Shown here: positions 6,493-13,995 of the stretch, one piece after another
Layout: each line of letters starts with the position of its first letter
Position numbering within the stretch: position 1 is the stretch's first letter
Assembly: GCA_050115015.1 (NCBI GenBank)
Contig: JASFRI010000039.1
Span: 1-17,883 of the forward strand
Source of the DNA: JASFRI01 sp050115015
GTDB lineage: Bacteria; Acidobacteriota; Polarisedimenticolia; CBDVAL01
Length of the DNA stretch: 17,883 nucleotides
Direction: 5' to 3'
Notes under the pieces: model-generated
What the model was told of the DNA's origin: nothing
Databases searched by the model: none
What the model saw: the letters and a program-made list of their open reading frames with translations, nothing else
Program-made: the position numbers and the translations under genes

Positions 6493-6521
6493 ATCGTAGC
6501 ACTGCCGCCGGAAACGGCCAA
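6493..6521 (-). promoter_or_regulatory. Predicted bactofilin promoter
   Basis: On the minus strand TTGGCC (6521-6516) and TACGAT (6498-6493) are 17 bp apart, in the 113-bp gap between the propeller gene stop and the bactofilin start. The match is moderate, but spacing agrees with the other promoters in the window. Confidence 0.45.
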
Positions 6522-6542
6522 CCGATCCCGGCGCTCTTCCTC

Positions 6543-8723
6543 TCAGGGCGCCGTCAGGAGCAGGCGCCCGGAGCCGAGGTTCCCCGCAGCGTCCCCGGCC
6601 TGGACCACCACCACGCGCGCCGTGCCGACCGCCACCGGAAGACGGATCCGGAAGGACTCCTCCGCGGCGTCGGGAACCCCGTCGACGGGCAGGACCGGAA
6701 CCCACTCCCCCGCGTCCACGGAGTAGCGGACGAGAGAGACGGGTCCCAGCCCGTCCTCCACGCGGAAACGGATCTCACCGTCGCCGTGGGTCCGCAGATC
6801 CAGGACCCTGGGCGGCGTGTTGTCCACGTCGAAGGGCTCGCTGGTGCGGTCGCCGCTCAGGGCCCTGTCGGGCGGGTTCGACGGGGCGTCACTGGCAACC
6901 ACGCGGACGCGGTAGCGACCGTCGGCCAGTTGGCGGGAGTCGAACGACAGGAACGGCTCCTCGAGCCCCCGGGCCAGGGACTTCCAGAGGTCCTCTCCCT
7001 CGGAGCGATACAGCACCTCGAAACGCAGCTCGTCGTCGTTCGGATCCGTGGCGGACCATGTGAAGGTGCGCATGCCGTCCTGGAACGTCTTCCGCGGCGG
7101 GGCGCGCTGTCCCTCGGCCTCGCCGTTCGCCGCGGCCTCGGCGCGGGCAACGGCCTCCTGATCCGGCGGCCGCTGGTTGGCGCTGCTGAGCATGACGATC
7201 CCTGCCGGCAGCGCCTCCAGGTCGTCCACCACGGGCGCGGCGTTCCGCTGCAGATAGAACACCTCCACCCCGCGCACGACCGGTCCCCCGGCCGAGGGCT
7301 CCGGCCGCAGCGTCAGCCGGTACTGCACGAAGCGGGCGGGGGGACGGTCGATCGCCCCCCCCTCGGGATGCCGGAACGGCTCCGACCAGGACGACCAGGT
7401 CGCGTCCGGCCGCGCGGTGTTTCCCGTTCGCACGGATACCGTCACGTCCCCGCGGCCCAGCTGCCGCCAGGAGATCCGCCCCCAGTCGGAGAGCGATCCG
7501 GCGTCCTTCACCTCCGACACGAACGTGCCGCTCGGTCCTGGATGGTCCTCCAGCCGGTAGGCCGATCCCGGGTTGGCGGTGACCGCCACGAGCCCCCCCG
7601 CGCGGTCCGGGGCCAGGCCCACGATCTGCGACACCGGCAGCACCCCGAGCCGGTCCGGCGGGCCGTCGTCGTGTACCCGGAGGAGCACCCCCATCTCGCC
7701 GGTGCCGGCCACCAGGTCCCCCCCCGCGGTCAGCCCGAGCGCCAGCACCAGCTCCTGGCTGGAGGCGAGGATGCGGCGCGAATCCCCGTCCGCCCCCACG
7801 GCGTAGACCGCGGAGGCCAGGGGTCCTCCGGCGTTGCGCGCGGTGGGGGACGGCTCGGGCATCGGGGTCTCGCCCGCGTCCGCGGCACTGGCAGCCACGG
7901 TGATGCGGGCCACGCCTCCCTGGATGCGCCGTCGCCCCGATGGCGAGGGCGCGCTCGGCGACGCCTCCCCCACCGCCGCGACGTACACCCGGCCGGAAGG
8001 ATCCGCGACGACATCGGTCAACTCGCTCTCCGGTGGCGCGAAGAGCACCGAGGGCGGCCCCTCCGGCGGGATCCGGTAGAGGTAGCCCTCACCGTCGGTG
8101 GCGGCGAGCACCGCACCGGCCGTATCGAACGCCAGGGCCCGCACGTGGCTCTCGGGCACCTCCAGCAGCACCCGCTCGCCACCGCCCTCCTCGAGGCGGA
8201 TCACCCGCGCGGGATCACCGGTGGCCACGTGCAGGCGCCCGGACGGGCCGACCGCGAGATCCCAGATGTAGCGGGACCGGGGATCGAGGACGACCTCCGG
8301 CTTCTCCCCGTCCCGGAACCGGTAGACCCGCCCCTCCGGACCGGTGGCTGCAAAGACCGACGTCCCGTCGGCGGCGAGGGCCAGGATCTCCGGCTCCTCG
8401 GCGCGAAACACCTGCTCGTGGGTGCCGTCGGGGGCGAGCCGGTGCAGGCGGCCCTCTCCCCCGCCAGCGCACCAGATGCGGCCTTCCGCGTCGACGGCAA
8501 CCGCCCAGAATCGCGGGGCGGCCCCCTCGAGCAACGGGACGAGACCGGGCGCCGGACGCAGGGCACCGTCACCGTCGACGGTGACCCCCTCCGCCGTCCC
8601 CCGCTGGAACGCCTCCACCGTCTCGTCGCGCCAGGAGCGGCCGGTGCTGGCCACCGCCGCACCGAACACGGCCGCGAGGGCGGCCAGGATGGCCACGGGT
8701 CGGCCCCGGGCAGGCGACATCAT
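6543..8723 (-). CDS. Secreted beta-propeller protein with C-terminal Ig/FnIII-like domains
   Basis: The 726-residue protein starts with a signal peptide (RGRPVAILAALAAVFGAAVAS). From about residue 60 to 400 it has repeated blade-like units such as IWDLAVGPSGRLHVATGDPARVIRL, VRALAFDTAGAVLAATDGEGYLYRI and LTDVVADPSGRVYVAAVGE, characteristic of NHL/SMP30-like propellers. The C-terminal third is beta-rich: a WSSWSEP...RFVQYRLTL segment, then TFTWSATDPNDDELRFEVLYRS (about residue 551 on) and DNTPPRVLDL, resembling fibronectin III or Ig-like modules. It likely acts in the periplasm or at the cell surface as a binding scaffold. Its ATGATG start overlaps the stop of the S55 peptidase gene (ATG at 8723 or 8720), so the two are translationally coupled and probably partners. 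No catalytic motif is visible. Confidence 0.72.
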   Translation of the reverse strand: MMSPARGRPVAILAALAAVFGAAVASTGRSWRDETVEAFQRGTAEGVTVDGDGALRPAPGLVPLLEGAAPRFWAVAVDAEGRIWCAGGGEGRLHRLAPDGTHEQVFRAEEPEILALAADGTSVFAATGPEGRVYRFRDGEKPEVVLDPRSRYIWDLAVGPSGRLHVATGDPARVIRLEEGGGERVLLEVPESHVRALAFDTAGAVLAATDGEGYLYRIPPEGPPSVLFAPPESELTDVVADPSGRVYVAAVGEASPSAPSPSGRRRIQGGVARITVAASAADAGETPMPEPSPTARNAGGPLASAVYAVGADGDSRRILASSQELVLALGLTAGGDLVAGTGEMGVLLRVHDDGPPDRLGVLPVSQIVGLAPDRAGGLVAVTANPGSAYRLEDHPGPSGTFVSEVKDAGSLSDWGRISWRQLGRGDVTVSVRTGNTARPDATWSSWSEPFRHPEGGAIDRPPARFVQYRLTLRPEPSAGGPVVRGVEVFYLQRNAAPVVDDLEALPAGIVMLSSANQRPPDQEAVARAEAAANGEAEGQRAPPRKTFQDGMRTFTWSATDPNDDELRFEVLYRSEGEDLWKSLARGLEEPFLSFDSRQLADGRYRVRVVASDAPSNPPDRALSGDRTSEPFDVDNTPPRVLDLRTHGDGEIRFRVEDGLGPVSLVRYSVDAGEWVPVLPVDGVPDAAEESFRIRLPVAVGTARVVVVQAGDAAGNLGSGRLLLTAP

Positions 8724-10585
8724 CGTCCTCCCTCCGCCCGCCCGTCCGGGGCGGGCTCCACGACCTCGACCGAGAGGCGGTGCCCACCGATCAGCACCGC
8801 GTCGACGGGAAACGAGGTCTCCTCGAGCCGGTTCCGGTCCAGGGAAACCACGCCTCCGCTCGTGGAATCTCCCCGGAGCACGCCCCGGACCGAGCCCGGA
8901 AGGTCGGGAAGCAACCGACCGTCCAGGAGCGCACCCGGCGCGCGGCGGGACAGCTCCACGTAGAGACGATCGCTGGAACGGAGCTCGCGGATCCAGGAGA
9001 GGATGCCGCCGAGGTCGCCCAGCTGGGCGAGGCGGACCTGCTGGATCCGTCCCTCCGCTCGATCGAGCGTTCCCGCCGAACCGACGAGGATCTCCAGAGG
9101 GCCGGGATGCGTCCGGGCCGGCACCGGCACCGACACTGTGCGCTCCTGCCGGGCGCCCCGGTAGGGAGCCAGCACCACGCGTATCGGGAGAGACTCCCCG
9201 GCCACGACGCGGTTGCGCAGCGGATGCGCGCTCTCCACCACGGCGTACCGCCGCTCCGGCACCACCTCCAGGGTTACCTCGACGTCGATCAACGCCGCGG
9301 CCTCGAAGCGGTTCGCGACCAGGGCCGCGGTGAGGCGACCGGCGTCCGCGGCGGCGTTCACCGCCGGCACGTCCGTGGGCGCCACGGGAGCGTAGGCCTC
9401 GTGCAGGGTGACCTCGCCGTGCCCCGCGACGCGCAGCCGCACATCCATCGTCAGGGTCAGCGTGTCCCCGTACTCCGGCCCCCCGAGAAGGGAGTTCAGC
9501 AACGCACTCTGCAGCAGGAACGGCGACCAGACGGGATGCCGGATCATCTCGTAGCGGTAGGTCGTGGGCTCCGCGCCAGGCCCGCGGACCTCCACGTGGA
9601 CCGGGATCAGGTCGGGACCGGGGCCGAGACGCCCGGCGATCCCCGAGAAACGGTCCTCCGAGAAGGTCCCGATCACGGCGCCGGTGTTCGCCATCTTGAA
9701 GGAGCTCAGCTCGGAGGCGACGGTGGTGATCACCTCCACACCGGTCATCGGCAGCCCCGCGGCGCCGGAGCGCAGGAACGGATGCCCGAAGGCCCAGACG
9801 CGCCCGTCCTCCACCGCGGTGACCGTGCCCGTCGCGGTGAGCGACAGGTCGCCCCGCAGGAGCTGGGCGCCGACGGGATCCCCGCCCTGGAGGTCGACCG
9901 GTCGCGGCAGGTCGTCGCTCCCGCCCCCGGTCGTCACCACCCACCCCGCGCCCTCCAGGGCCCCACCGACCCGGGGCACCAGGCCGGGCGTGGCGCCGGA
10001 CAGCAGGATCGGCGTCGCGACGGGGCGAGCCTCCCCGGCGACGCCGTCGGCCACCGGCGGCGCCGGGACGCCGGGATCCGGCCCCACACCGCCGGACCGA
10101 TGCAGGATCCGCAGGTCGGTCACGGCCCCGGACGGCGGTTCCTCCGGGCCCGCCGGGATCTCGAGCATGTAACCGAAGGGCGTCACCCCCGCGATCGGCT
10201 CCCGCGTGAACGAACCGATCCGGTAGGCCAGCGCGCCGAGGAGCCGTCCCTCGACGAAGACCGGGCTGCCGCTCATCCCGGCGGCGACGCCGGTTCGCTG
10301 CATCTCCTCACCGAGCAGCTGGACGATGATCAGATCGCGGCCCGGCCCCAGGCTGTTGCGGGCGACCCCGAGCACCTCGACCGGATAGTCGCAGCGCTCC
10401 GTCCCCTGCAGGACCGTGCGGACCGTCCCCCGCTGACCGGGTCGGACCGCGTCCACGGGGACGGTGACCGGGTCGGCGAGCGCCCCCACCGGAGCGAGGC
10501 CGGACAGGAACAACGCCAGGGCCACCGGGGCGCGACGCCGCCCGGCGGTGTCACACCGAGGCCGAGAGGGAGACGCGAGGTTCAT
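8720..10585 (-). CDS. Secreted SpoIVB-type (S55 family) serine peptidase
   Basis: The 621-residue protein has an N-terminal signal peptide (RRRAPVALALFLSGLAPVGALA). The S55 signature GMSGSPVF is at 103-110, with Ser105 in the place of the catalytic serine, followed by GRLLGALAY and PIAGVTPFGYML. Further on GTVTAVEDGRVWAFGHPFLRSG (252-273) carries His267, then ELSSFKMANTGAVIGTFSEDRFSGIAGRLG. In SpoIVB itself the GH motif precedes GMSGSP; here the order is reversed, as I recall for the large secreted relatives of Gram-negative phyla. The C-terminal half is beta-rich without a recognised domain. The likely role is regulated proteolysis in the periplasm. The start at 10585 has no clear ribosome site and is 30 bp after the upstream stop, so re-initiation is plausible. 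The stop overlaps the propeller start. Confidence 0.82.
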   Translation of the reverse strand: MNLASPSRPRCDTAGRRRAPVALALFLSGLAPVGALADPVTVPVDAVRPGQRGTVRTVLQGTERCDYPVEVLGVARNSLGPGRDLIIVQLLGEEMQRTGVAAGMSGSPVFVEGRLLGALAYRIGSFTREPIAGVTPFGYMLEIPAGPEEPPSGAVTDLRILHRSGGVGPDPGVPAPPVADGVAGEARPVATPILLSGATPGLVPRVGGALEGAGWVVTTGGGSDDLPRPVDLQGGDPVGAQLLRGDLSLTATGTVTAVEDGRVWAFGHPFLRSGAAGLPMTGVEVITTVASELSSFKMANTGAVIGTFSEDRFSGIAGRLGPGPDLIPVHVEVRGPGAEPTTYRYEMIRHPVWSPFLLQSALLNSLLGGPEYGDTLTLTMDVRLRVAGHGEVTLHEAYAPVAPTDVPAVNAAADAGRLTAALVANRFEAAALIDVEVTLEVVPERRYAVVESAHPLRNRVVAGESLPIRVVLAPYRGARQERTVSVPVPARTHPGPLEILVGSAGTLDRAEGRIQQVRLAQLGDLGGILSWIRELRSSDRLYVELSRRAPGALLDGRLLPDLPGSVRGVLRGDSTSGGVVSLDRNRLEETSFPVDAVLIGGHRLSVEVVEPAPDGRAEGGR

Positions 10586-10615
10586 GCGGGCGGGGCAGTC
10601 TTGGGCCGGCGGCGA

Positions 10616-11131
10616 TCAGCCGGCCTTCTTGCGAGCGTGCCCGGCCTTCTTGCCGGCACCTGGCTGCTTCAGCGCGAGCTTGATGGACTCGACGATGAAG
10701 TTCTGCATCGACGGCTTCTGGTTCTTCACCGCCCGGTAGACGAGGCACGGCAGCTTGAGCGAGATCTGGACGCCATTCTCCTCGAGCGTGCCCAGCCACT
10801 TCTGGAAGTCGTTCCAGTTCTTGAACGACTGGGGCTCGATCGCGCCGCGGGCGTAAAGCTCGATGAGGCTGATCTCGTCCTTCAGCCGGAAGATGACGTC
10901 GTCCTCGCGGAAATCCTTGAAGTCACTGTACGCGAAAAACTTCACCTCCCCGGGATCCTGCCCCGCGCCCTTGATGCTGACCTCCGGCTCCTTGTTGCAT
11001 CGCATCATGATGTAGTCGTCCCGCCCCCTGAAGTGGAACGCGAGGATGGGGTCCGTCGTGCGGTCGTTGTCCGACGGTGTCTTCAGGCTGCGGTAGACCT
11101 GACGCGCGATCTGCTCGTTGGTGGAGAACAT
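10616..11131 (-). CDS. Unknown protein, possible C-terminal ribbon-helix-helix and Lys-rich tail
   Basis: I do not recognise the 171-residue protein. Its composition (Lys, Asp, Phe, Tyr, Asn) differs from the Ala/Arg/Gly-rich neighbours. There is no signal peptide or membrane segment. Residues 121-155 read VQISLKLP, a short helix, then SMQNFIVESIKLALK, resembling the strand-helix-helix order of ribbon-helix-helix DNA-binding proteins, although the first helix is about five residues shorter than usual. The end, KKAGHARKKAG, is basic and could contact DNA or RNA. The ATG at 11131 is chosen because GGGGGA lies about 5 bases upstream; a GTG at 11143 lacks a ribosome site. It is the first gene after a near-consensus promoter, 30 bp before the S55 peptidase gene, and diverges from the subtilisin gene. 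A regulator of this locus is plausible but unproven. Confidence 0.7.
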   Translation of the reverse strand: MFSTNEQIARQVYRSLKTPSDNDRTTDPILAFHFRGRDDYIMMRCNKEPEVSIKGAGQDPGEVKFFAYSDFKDFREDDVIFRLKDEISLIELYARGAIEPQSFKNWNDFQKWLGTLEENGVQISLKLPCLVYRAVKNQKPSMQNFIVESIKLALKQPGAGKKAGHARKKAG

Positions 11132-11172
11132 CAATCCCCCCACTAGGTGAAAGCACCAATCGACATATCGGC

Positions 11173-11201
11173 AGTATAGCGCGCTACATATTTCTTTTCA
11201 A
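11173..11201 (-). promoter_or_regulatory. Predicted promoter of the S55 peptidase operon
   Basis: On the minus strand TTGAAA (11201-11196) and TATACT (11178-11173) are separated by exactly 17 bp, a near-consensus housekeeping promoter. The start of transcription would be around 11166, giving a leader of about 35 bases before the ATG at 11131. Confidence 0.72.
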
Positions 11202-11290
11202 TCCTTTCGTTTCGGGGTCCCGGGCGATCCCGATCGCGCGCGCGGGCCCCGGAACCTGCCGGCTCCGGACGACTATACATACCGTACCAT

Positions 11291-11311
11291 TTCTGGACAT
11301 GATGTCCAGAA
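11291..11311. promoter_or_regulatory. Perfect 21-bp palindrome, likely operator
   Basis: The arms TTCTGGACAT (11291-11300) and ATGTCCAGAA (11302-11311) are perfectly complementary around a single G. The palindrome sits 18 bp upstream of the -35 box of the subtilisin promoter. Perfect symmetry with an odd centre is typical of a dimeric repressor or activator site. A terminator is unlikely, since no T-run follows on either strand. The binding protein is unknown. Confidence 0.6.
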
Positions 11312-11329
11312 TGCGACTTTATATTCTCG

Positions 11330-11358
11330 TTGACTTATACGGTTTTTGAGGATATTAT
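11330..11358 (+). promoter_or_regulatory. Predicted promoter of the subtilisin gene
   Basis: TTGACT (11330-11335) and TATTAT (11353-11358) are separated by 17 bp. Transcription would begin near 11365, leaving a leader of about 65 bases, AT-rich at its 5' half, to the ATG at 11430. Confidence 0.75.
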
Positions 11359-11429
11359 TCCTATGCGAAAAATCTCTGTTGTATATATTTCAAACGGTCG
11401 GAACGATCCGCGACCAGGAAGGGAATCCG

Positions 11430-13340
11430 ATGCGCTTCGCGTCCCCCATCCTCCCCCGGACCAACCGCCTCTTCGTCGTGGGCCTGGCCCTCGGACTGCT
11501 CGTCTGTCCTCCTGCCGCGGCCCGCGAACGTCTCTCGCAGGACCTGCAGGCGCTGCGCCTGGTCGCCGGGGTCGAGGGCCGTGTCGACGTGATTGTCCGG
11601 CTGTCACGGGAGGTACGGGCCGAGCACGCCGAGCGGCTGCGCGGCCGGGGTGCGGAGGCGGTCCGGGAGCTCCGGGGCATCCGGGGGCTCGCCGCCACCG
11701 TCCCCGTGGGCGCCCTCGACGCCCTCGCCGCGGATCCCGACGTCCTGCGGATCTCCGTCGACGAGCCGATCCACGGGGCGACGAACATCGCCGTGGAGGC
11801 CATGGGCGCGTGGATGGTCCGGGAGGTGAACGGCACGGACGGCACTGGCATCCGCGTCGCCGTGGTGGATTCCGGCGTCGCCCCCGTGGCCGCCCTCGGC
11901 GCCGGTCCGGACCGCCCGCTGGGGCGGATCGCCGCCTGGGTGGACCTCGTGGAACCGCACCGGCCCTCTCCCGTGGACCCCTACGGACACGGCACGCACG
12001 TCGCCGGGATCATCGCCGGTGCGGTGCAGGAGGTCCGAGACGCGAGCGGCGGAAGGGCGTACTACGGCGGGGTCGCGCCCGGGGCCGAGATCGTGTCGGT
12101 ACGGGTGCTCGACCACCGGGGAGAGGGGCGGACCAGCGACGCCATCGCCGGGCTCGAGTGGGTCATGGATCACGCGGAGGAGCTGGGAATCCGGGTGGTC
12201 AACCTCTCCTTCGGGCACCCCGTCCGGGAGCCGGCGGACGACGACCCGCTGGTGATCGCCTGCCGCGAGGCCTGGCGGGCGGGCCTCGTCGTGGTGACCT
12301 CCGCGGGCAACCTGGGCACGACGGGCCTGGGGAGCGTCTCGAGCCCGGGCAACGCGCCCGAGCTGTTGACCGTGGGCGCGCTGGTGGACTGGGACACCGC
12401 CGGCCGGAGCGACGACACGGTCGCCACCTACTCCTCCCGGGGGCCCAGCCGCTTCGACGGCTTCGTGAAGCCCGATCTGCTGGCACCGGGAGACGCGATC
12501 GTGTCGCTGCGCTCCCCCCATTCCCTGCTCGATCGCAGCTTCGGGGAGAACCGCGTGGGATCCGACTCCCGCGGCGCCGCCTCCCCGACGCTCTTCCGGC
12601 TCAGCGGCACGAGCATGGCCGCGGCCTCGGCCTCCGGCGGCGTGGCGCTTCTGCTCGCGCTGGCACCCGAGATGGACCCGGACTCCGTGAAGCTGACCCT
12701 GATGCGCACCGCCGAGAAGCGGCAGGAGAGTCTATGGGCTCGCGGCGCGGGAGCCCTGGACCTGGCGGCCGCGGCGGATCAACTGCTGGAAGGCGCCGCG
12801 GCGGCCACCTCTCCCACGGCGGTCGTCCGTGGAGCCGGCGTGGGGTTGACCGGGGTGGGCGGCTTCGCGTGGGAGGAGATCTACGGCGCGGCCGCCCTCT
12901 GGGATCTCGACCTGGCCTGGGAGCTGCTCCAGGAGGAGCCGCAGGGCGGCGAGCTTCTCTGGCAGGTTCCGCCCGCCGAGGATACGGCCGAGCCCGTCCG
13001 CTGGAAGCGAGTTCCGGGGCCGAGCCCGAGCAGCGTGGTGTGGCAGGTGGACGGCGAGAGCGTCGTCTGGCAGGGGAAGAACGGGGTCCTCGGGCCCGAG
13101 AGCGTCGTGTGGCAGGGCAGGGGCGACCTGCTCACCGCGGAGAGCGTCGTCTGGCAGGGCAGGGGCGACCTGCTCACCGCGGAGAGCGTCGTCTGGCAGG
13201 GCAGGGGCGACCTGCTCGCGGCGGAGAGCGTCGTCTGGCAGGGCAGGGGCGACCTGCTCACCGCGGAGAGCGTCGTCTGGCAGGGACGGGACGACCCGCT
13301 GAGGATCCTGATCCTCGGCGAGGAAGGCCTGGAGCCCTGA
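11430..13340 (+). CDS. Secreted subtilisin-like (S8) serine protease with SVVWQ repeats
   Basis: The 636-residue protein has a signal peptide (RLFVVGLALGLLVCPPAAA) and an I9-like propeptide (about 50-112, RVDVIVRLS to VLRISVDEP). The S8 catalytic domain follows with all key residues visible: Asp147 in VAVVDSGV, His187 in GHGTHVAG, Asn294 in TSAGN and Ser395 in SGTSMAAA. After a linker, residues 534-625 carry seven SVVWQ units, five of them in near-identical 14-residue repeats (ESVVWQGRGDLLTA). SVVWG-type repeats at the end of S8 proteases occur in other bacteria, as I recall, and may form a surface-binding beta structure. The ATG at 11430 has AGGAAGGG about 6 bases upstream. The degenerate GGDEF gene follows 22 bp later in the same operon. 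The protein is probably secreted or surface-exposed. Confidence 0.93.
   Translation: MRFASPILPRTNRLFVVGLALGLLVCPPAAARERLSQDLQALRLVAGVEGRVDVIVRLSREVRAEHAERLRGRGAEAVRELRGIRGLAATVPVGALDALAADPDVLRISVDEPIHGATNIAVEAMGAWMVREVNGTDGTGIRVAVVDSGVAPVAALGAGPDRPLGRIAAWVDLVEPHRPSPVDPYGHGTHVAGIIAGAVQEVRDASGGRAYYGGVAPGAEIVSVRVLDHRGEGRTSDAIAGLEWVMDHAEELGIRVVNLSFGHPVREPADDDPLVIACREAWRAGLVVVTSAGNLGTTGLGSVSSPGNAPELLTVGALVDWDTAGRSDDTVATYSSRGPSRFDGFVKPDLLAPGDAIVSLRSPHSLLDRSFGENRVGSDSRGAASPTLFRLSGTSMAAASASGGVALLLALAPEMDPDSVKLTLMRTAEKRQESLWARGAGALDLAAAADQLLEGAAAATSPTAVVRGAGVGLTGVGGFAWEEIYGAAALWDLDLAWELLQEEPQGGELLWQVPPAEDTAEPVRWKRVPGPSPSSVVWQVDGESVVWQGKNGVLGPESVVWQGRGDLLTAESVVWQGRGDLLTAESVVWQGRGDLLAAESVVWQGRGDLLTAESVVWQGRDDPLRILILGEEGLEP
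13098..13307 (+). repeat. Five 42-bp tandem repeats in the subtilisin C-terminus
   Basis: Units begin at 13098, 13140, 13182, 13224 and 13266; the first four are almost identical at the DNA level and the fifth diverges in its second half. Each encodes 14 residues starting ESVVWQG. An earlier, more diverged unit lies just upstream (ESVVWQGKNGVLGP, residues 543-556). Near identity points to recent expansion or homogenisation. Confidence 0.93.
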
Positions 13341-13362
13341 GGTCCCGGGCCGGGAGCCGTCG

Positions 13363-13995
13363 ATGATCGGACCCTGGAACGGCATGGCCGCTCGGCTGGC
13401 CGGCTTCGTGGCCGTCCTGCGGGAGAGGAGCTCGCGCGGGGGAACGCTCCCCACGGACGACGGCCCGGTCGCGCGCGAGCGGGATCTCCCGGGGCTGCAG
13501 GAGCCGGGGCCGACGGCGGACCCGCCCCCGCACCCGGAACCCGCGGTGAACCTCCCACCGGCGGCGATCCTTGCCATTCACGTGAACGGCCTGGCGGAGG
13601 TGACCGCCCGCTACGGGGAGGTGACCGGCCGGCGCGCTCTCCGCGAGGTCGTACGCACCGTCCGAGGGACCCTGCGCAGCGTCGACACGTTCCGGCGCTC
13701 CGATTCGGATCGGCTCGTCGCGGTGCTGCCGGGGATGACGACGGAGGTGGTGGGCCAGGTCGCCCTCCGGGTCCAGCGCGCGGTCGCATCGCTGACCCTG
13801 GTGACCCACTCCGGGGAGGAGGTGCAGCTCGGCGTCACCGTCGGCCGCGCCGCGGCGCCCGGCGGAGGGGTCCCCGTCCGCGACCTGCACCGCGCCGCCG
13901 AGCAGGACCTGGAGGGTCGGTGGGAGTCGCCGGACGCGGAGGAGATGCTGCCGGGGGAGCGTCTCCGGCGCTCCCTCCCTCCGTCGCCGAACTAG
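13363..13995 (+). CDS. Degenerate GGDEF-domain protein
   Basis: The 210-residue protein has a Pro-rich linker (about 40-65) followed by a GGDEF-fold pattern: AAILAIHVNGLAEVTARYGEVTGRRALREVVRTVRGTL, then RSVDTFRRSDSDRLVAVLPG. The active-site loop GGDEF aligns with DSDRL (114-118), so diguanylate cyclase activity is not expected. RSVD (105-108) sits at the RxxD I-site, five residues before the loop, so c-di-GMP binding is possible, though this pattern is short. There is no signal peptide or transmembrane segment. The ATG at 13363 lies 22 bp after the subtilisin stop with GGGAG upstream, so the two genes are cotranscribed. The last 161 bp overlap the convergent secreted methyltransferase-like gene. 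A binding or regulatory role is the best reading. Confidence 0.72.
   Translation: MIGPWNGMAARLAGFVAVLRERSSRGGTLPTDDGPVARERDLPGLQEPGPTADPPPHPEPAVNLPPAAILAIHVNGLAEVTARYGEVTGRRALREVVRTVRGTLRSVDTFRRSDSDRLVAVLPGMTTEVVGQVALRVQRAVASLTLVTHSGEEVQLGVTVGRAAAPGGGVPVRDLHRAAEQDLEGRWESPDAEEMLPGERLRRSLPPSPN

Larger units (their letters stand above)
11132..11429. other. AT-rich divergent control region
   Basis: The 298 bp between the 171-aa gene and the subtilisin gene is markedly AT-rich at both ends (about 11150-11210 and 11265-11400), with a GC-rich core (about 11212-11265) of GATC/CGCG runs. It holds opposed promoters at 11173-11201 (minus) and 11330-11358 (plus) and a perfect palindrome at 11291-11311. 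No gene is seen inside it. Confidence 0.75.

Noticed and set aside
6477..8963. An 828-codon plus-strand open frame opposite the propeller gene
   Set aside because: The minus-strand product has a signal peptide, propeller repeats and coupled overlap with its neighbour; the plus frame has no recognisable motif.
6543..9944. Extending the propeller protein upstream to 9944
   Set aside because: The extra N-terminal sequence overlaps the S55 peptidase in another frame and is Arg/Gly-rich; a signal peptide begins at 8723/8720 exactly where the peptidase gene stops.
8780..11146. A 788-codon plus-strand open frame opposite the S55 peptidase gene
   Set aside because: S55 motifs on the minus strand are clear; the plus frame is compositional.
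13139..13230. RGD in the repeat unit as an integrin-type adhesion motif
   Set aside because: It is a three-residue match inside a low-complexity repeat and bacterial context gives no support.
13098..13307. CRISPR-like array because of regular 42-bp repeats
   Set aside because: The repeats are contiguous, in frame and encode ESVVWQG units with no unique spacers.
11330..13366. A 678-codon plus-strand frame overlapping the subtilisin gene
   Set aside because: All four S8 catalytic motifs are in the other frame; this one is Arg/Gly-rich and its proposed start lies in the -35 box.
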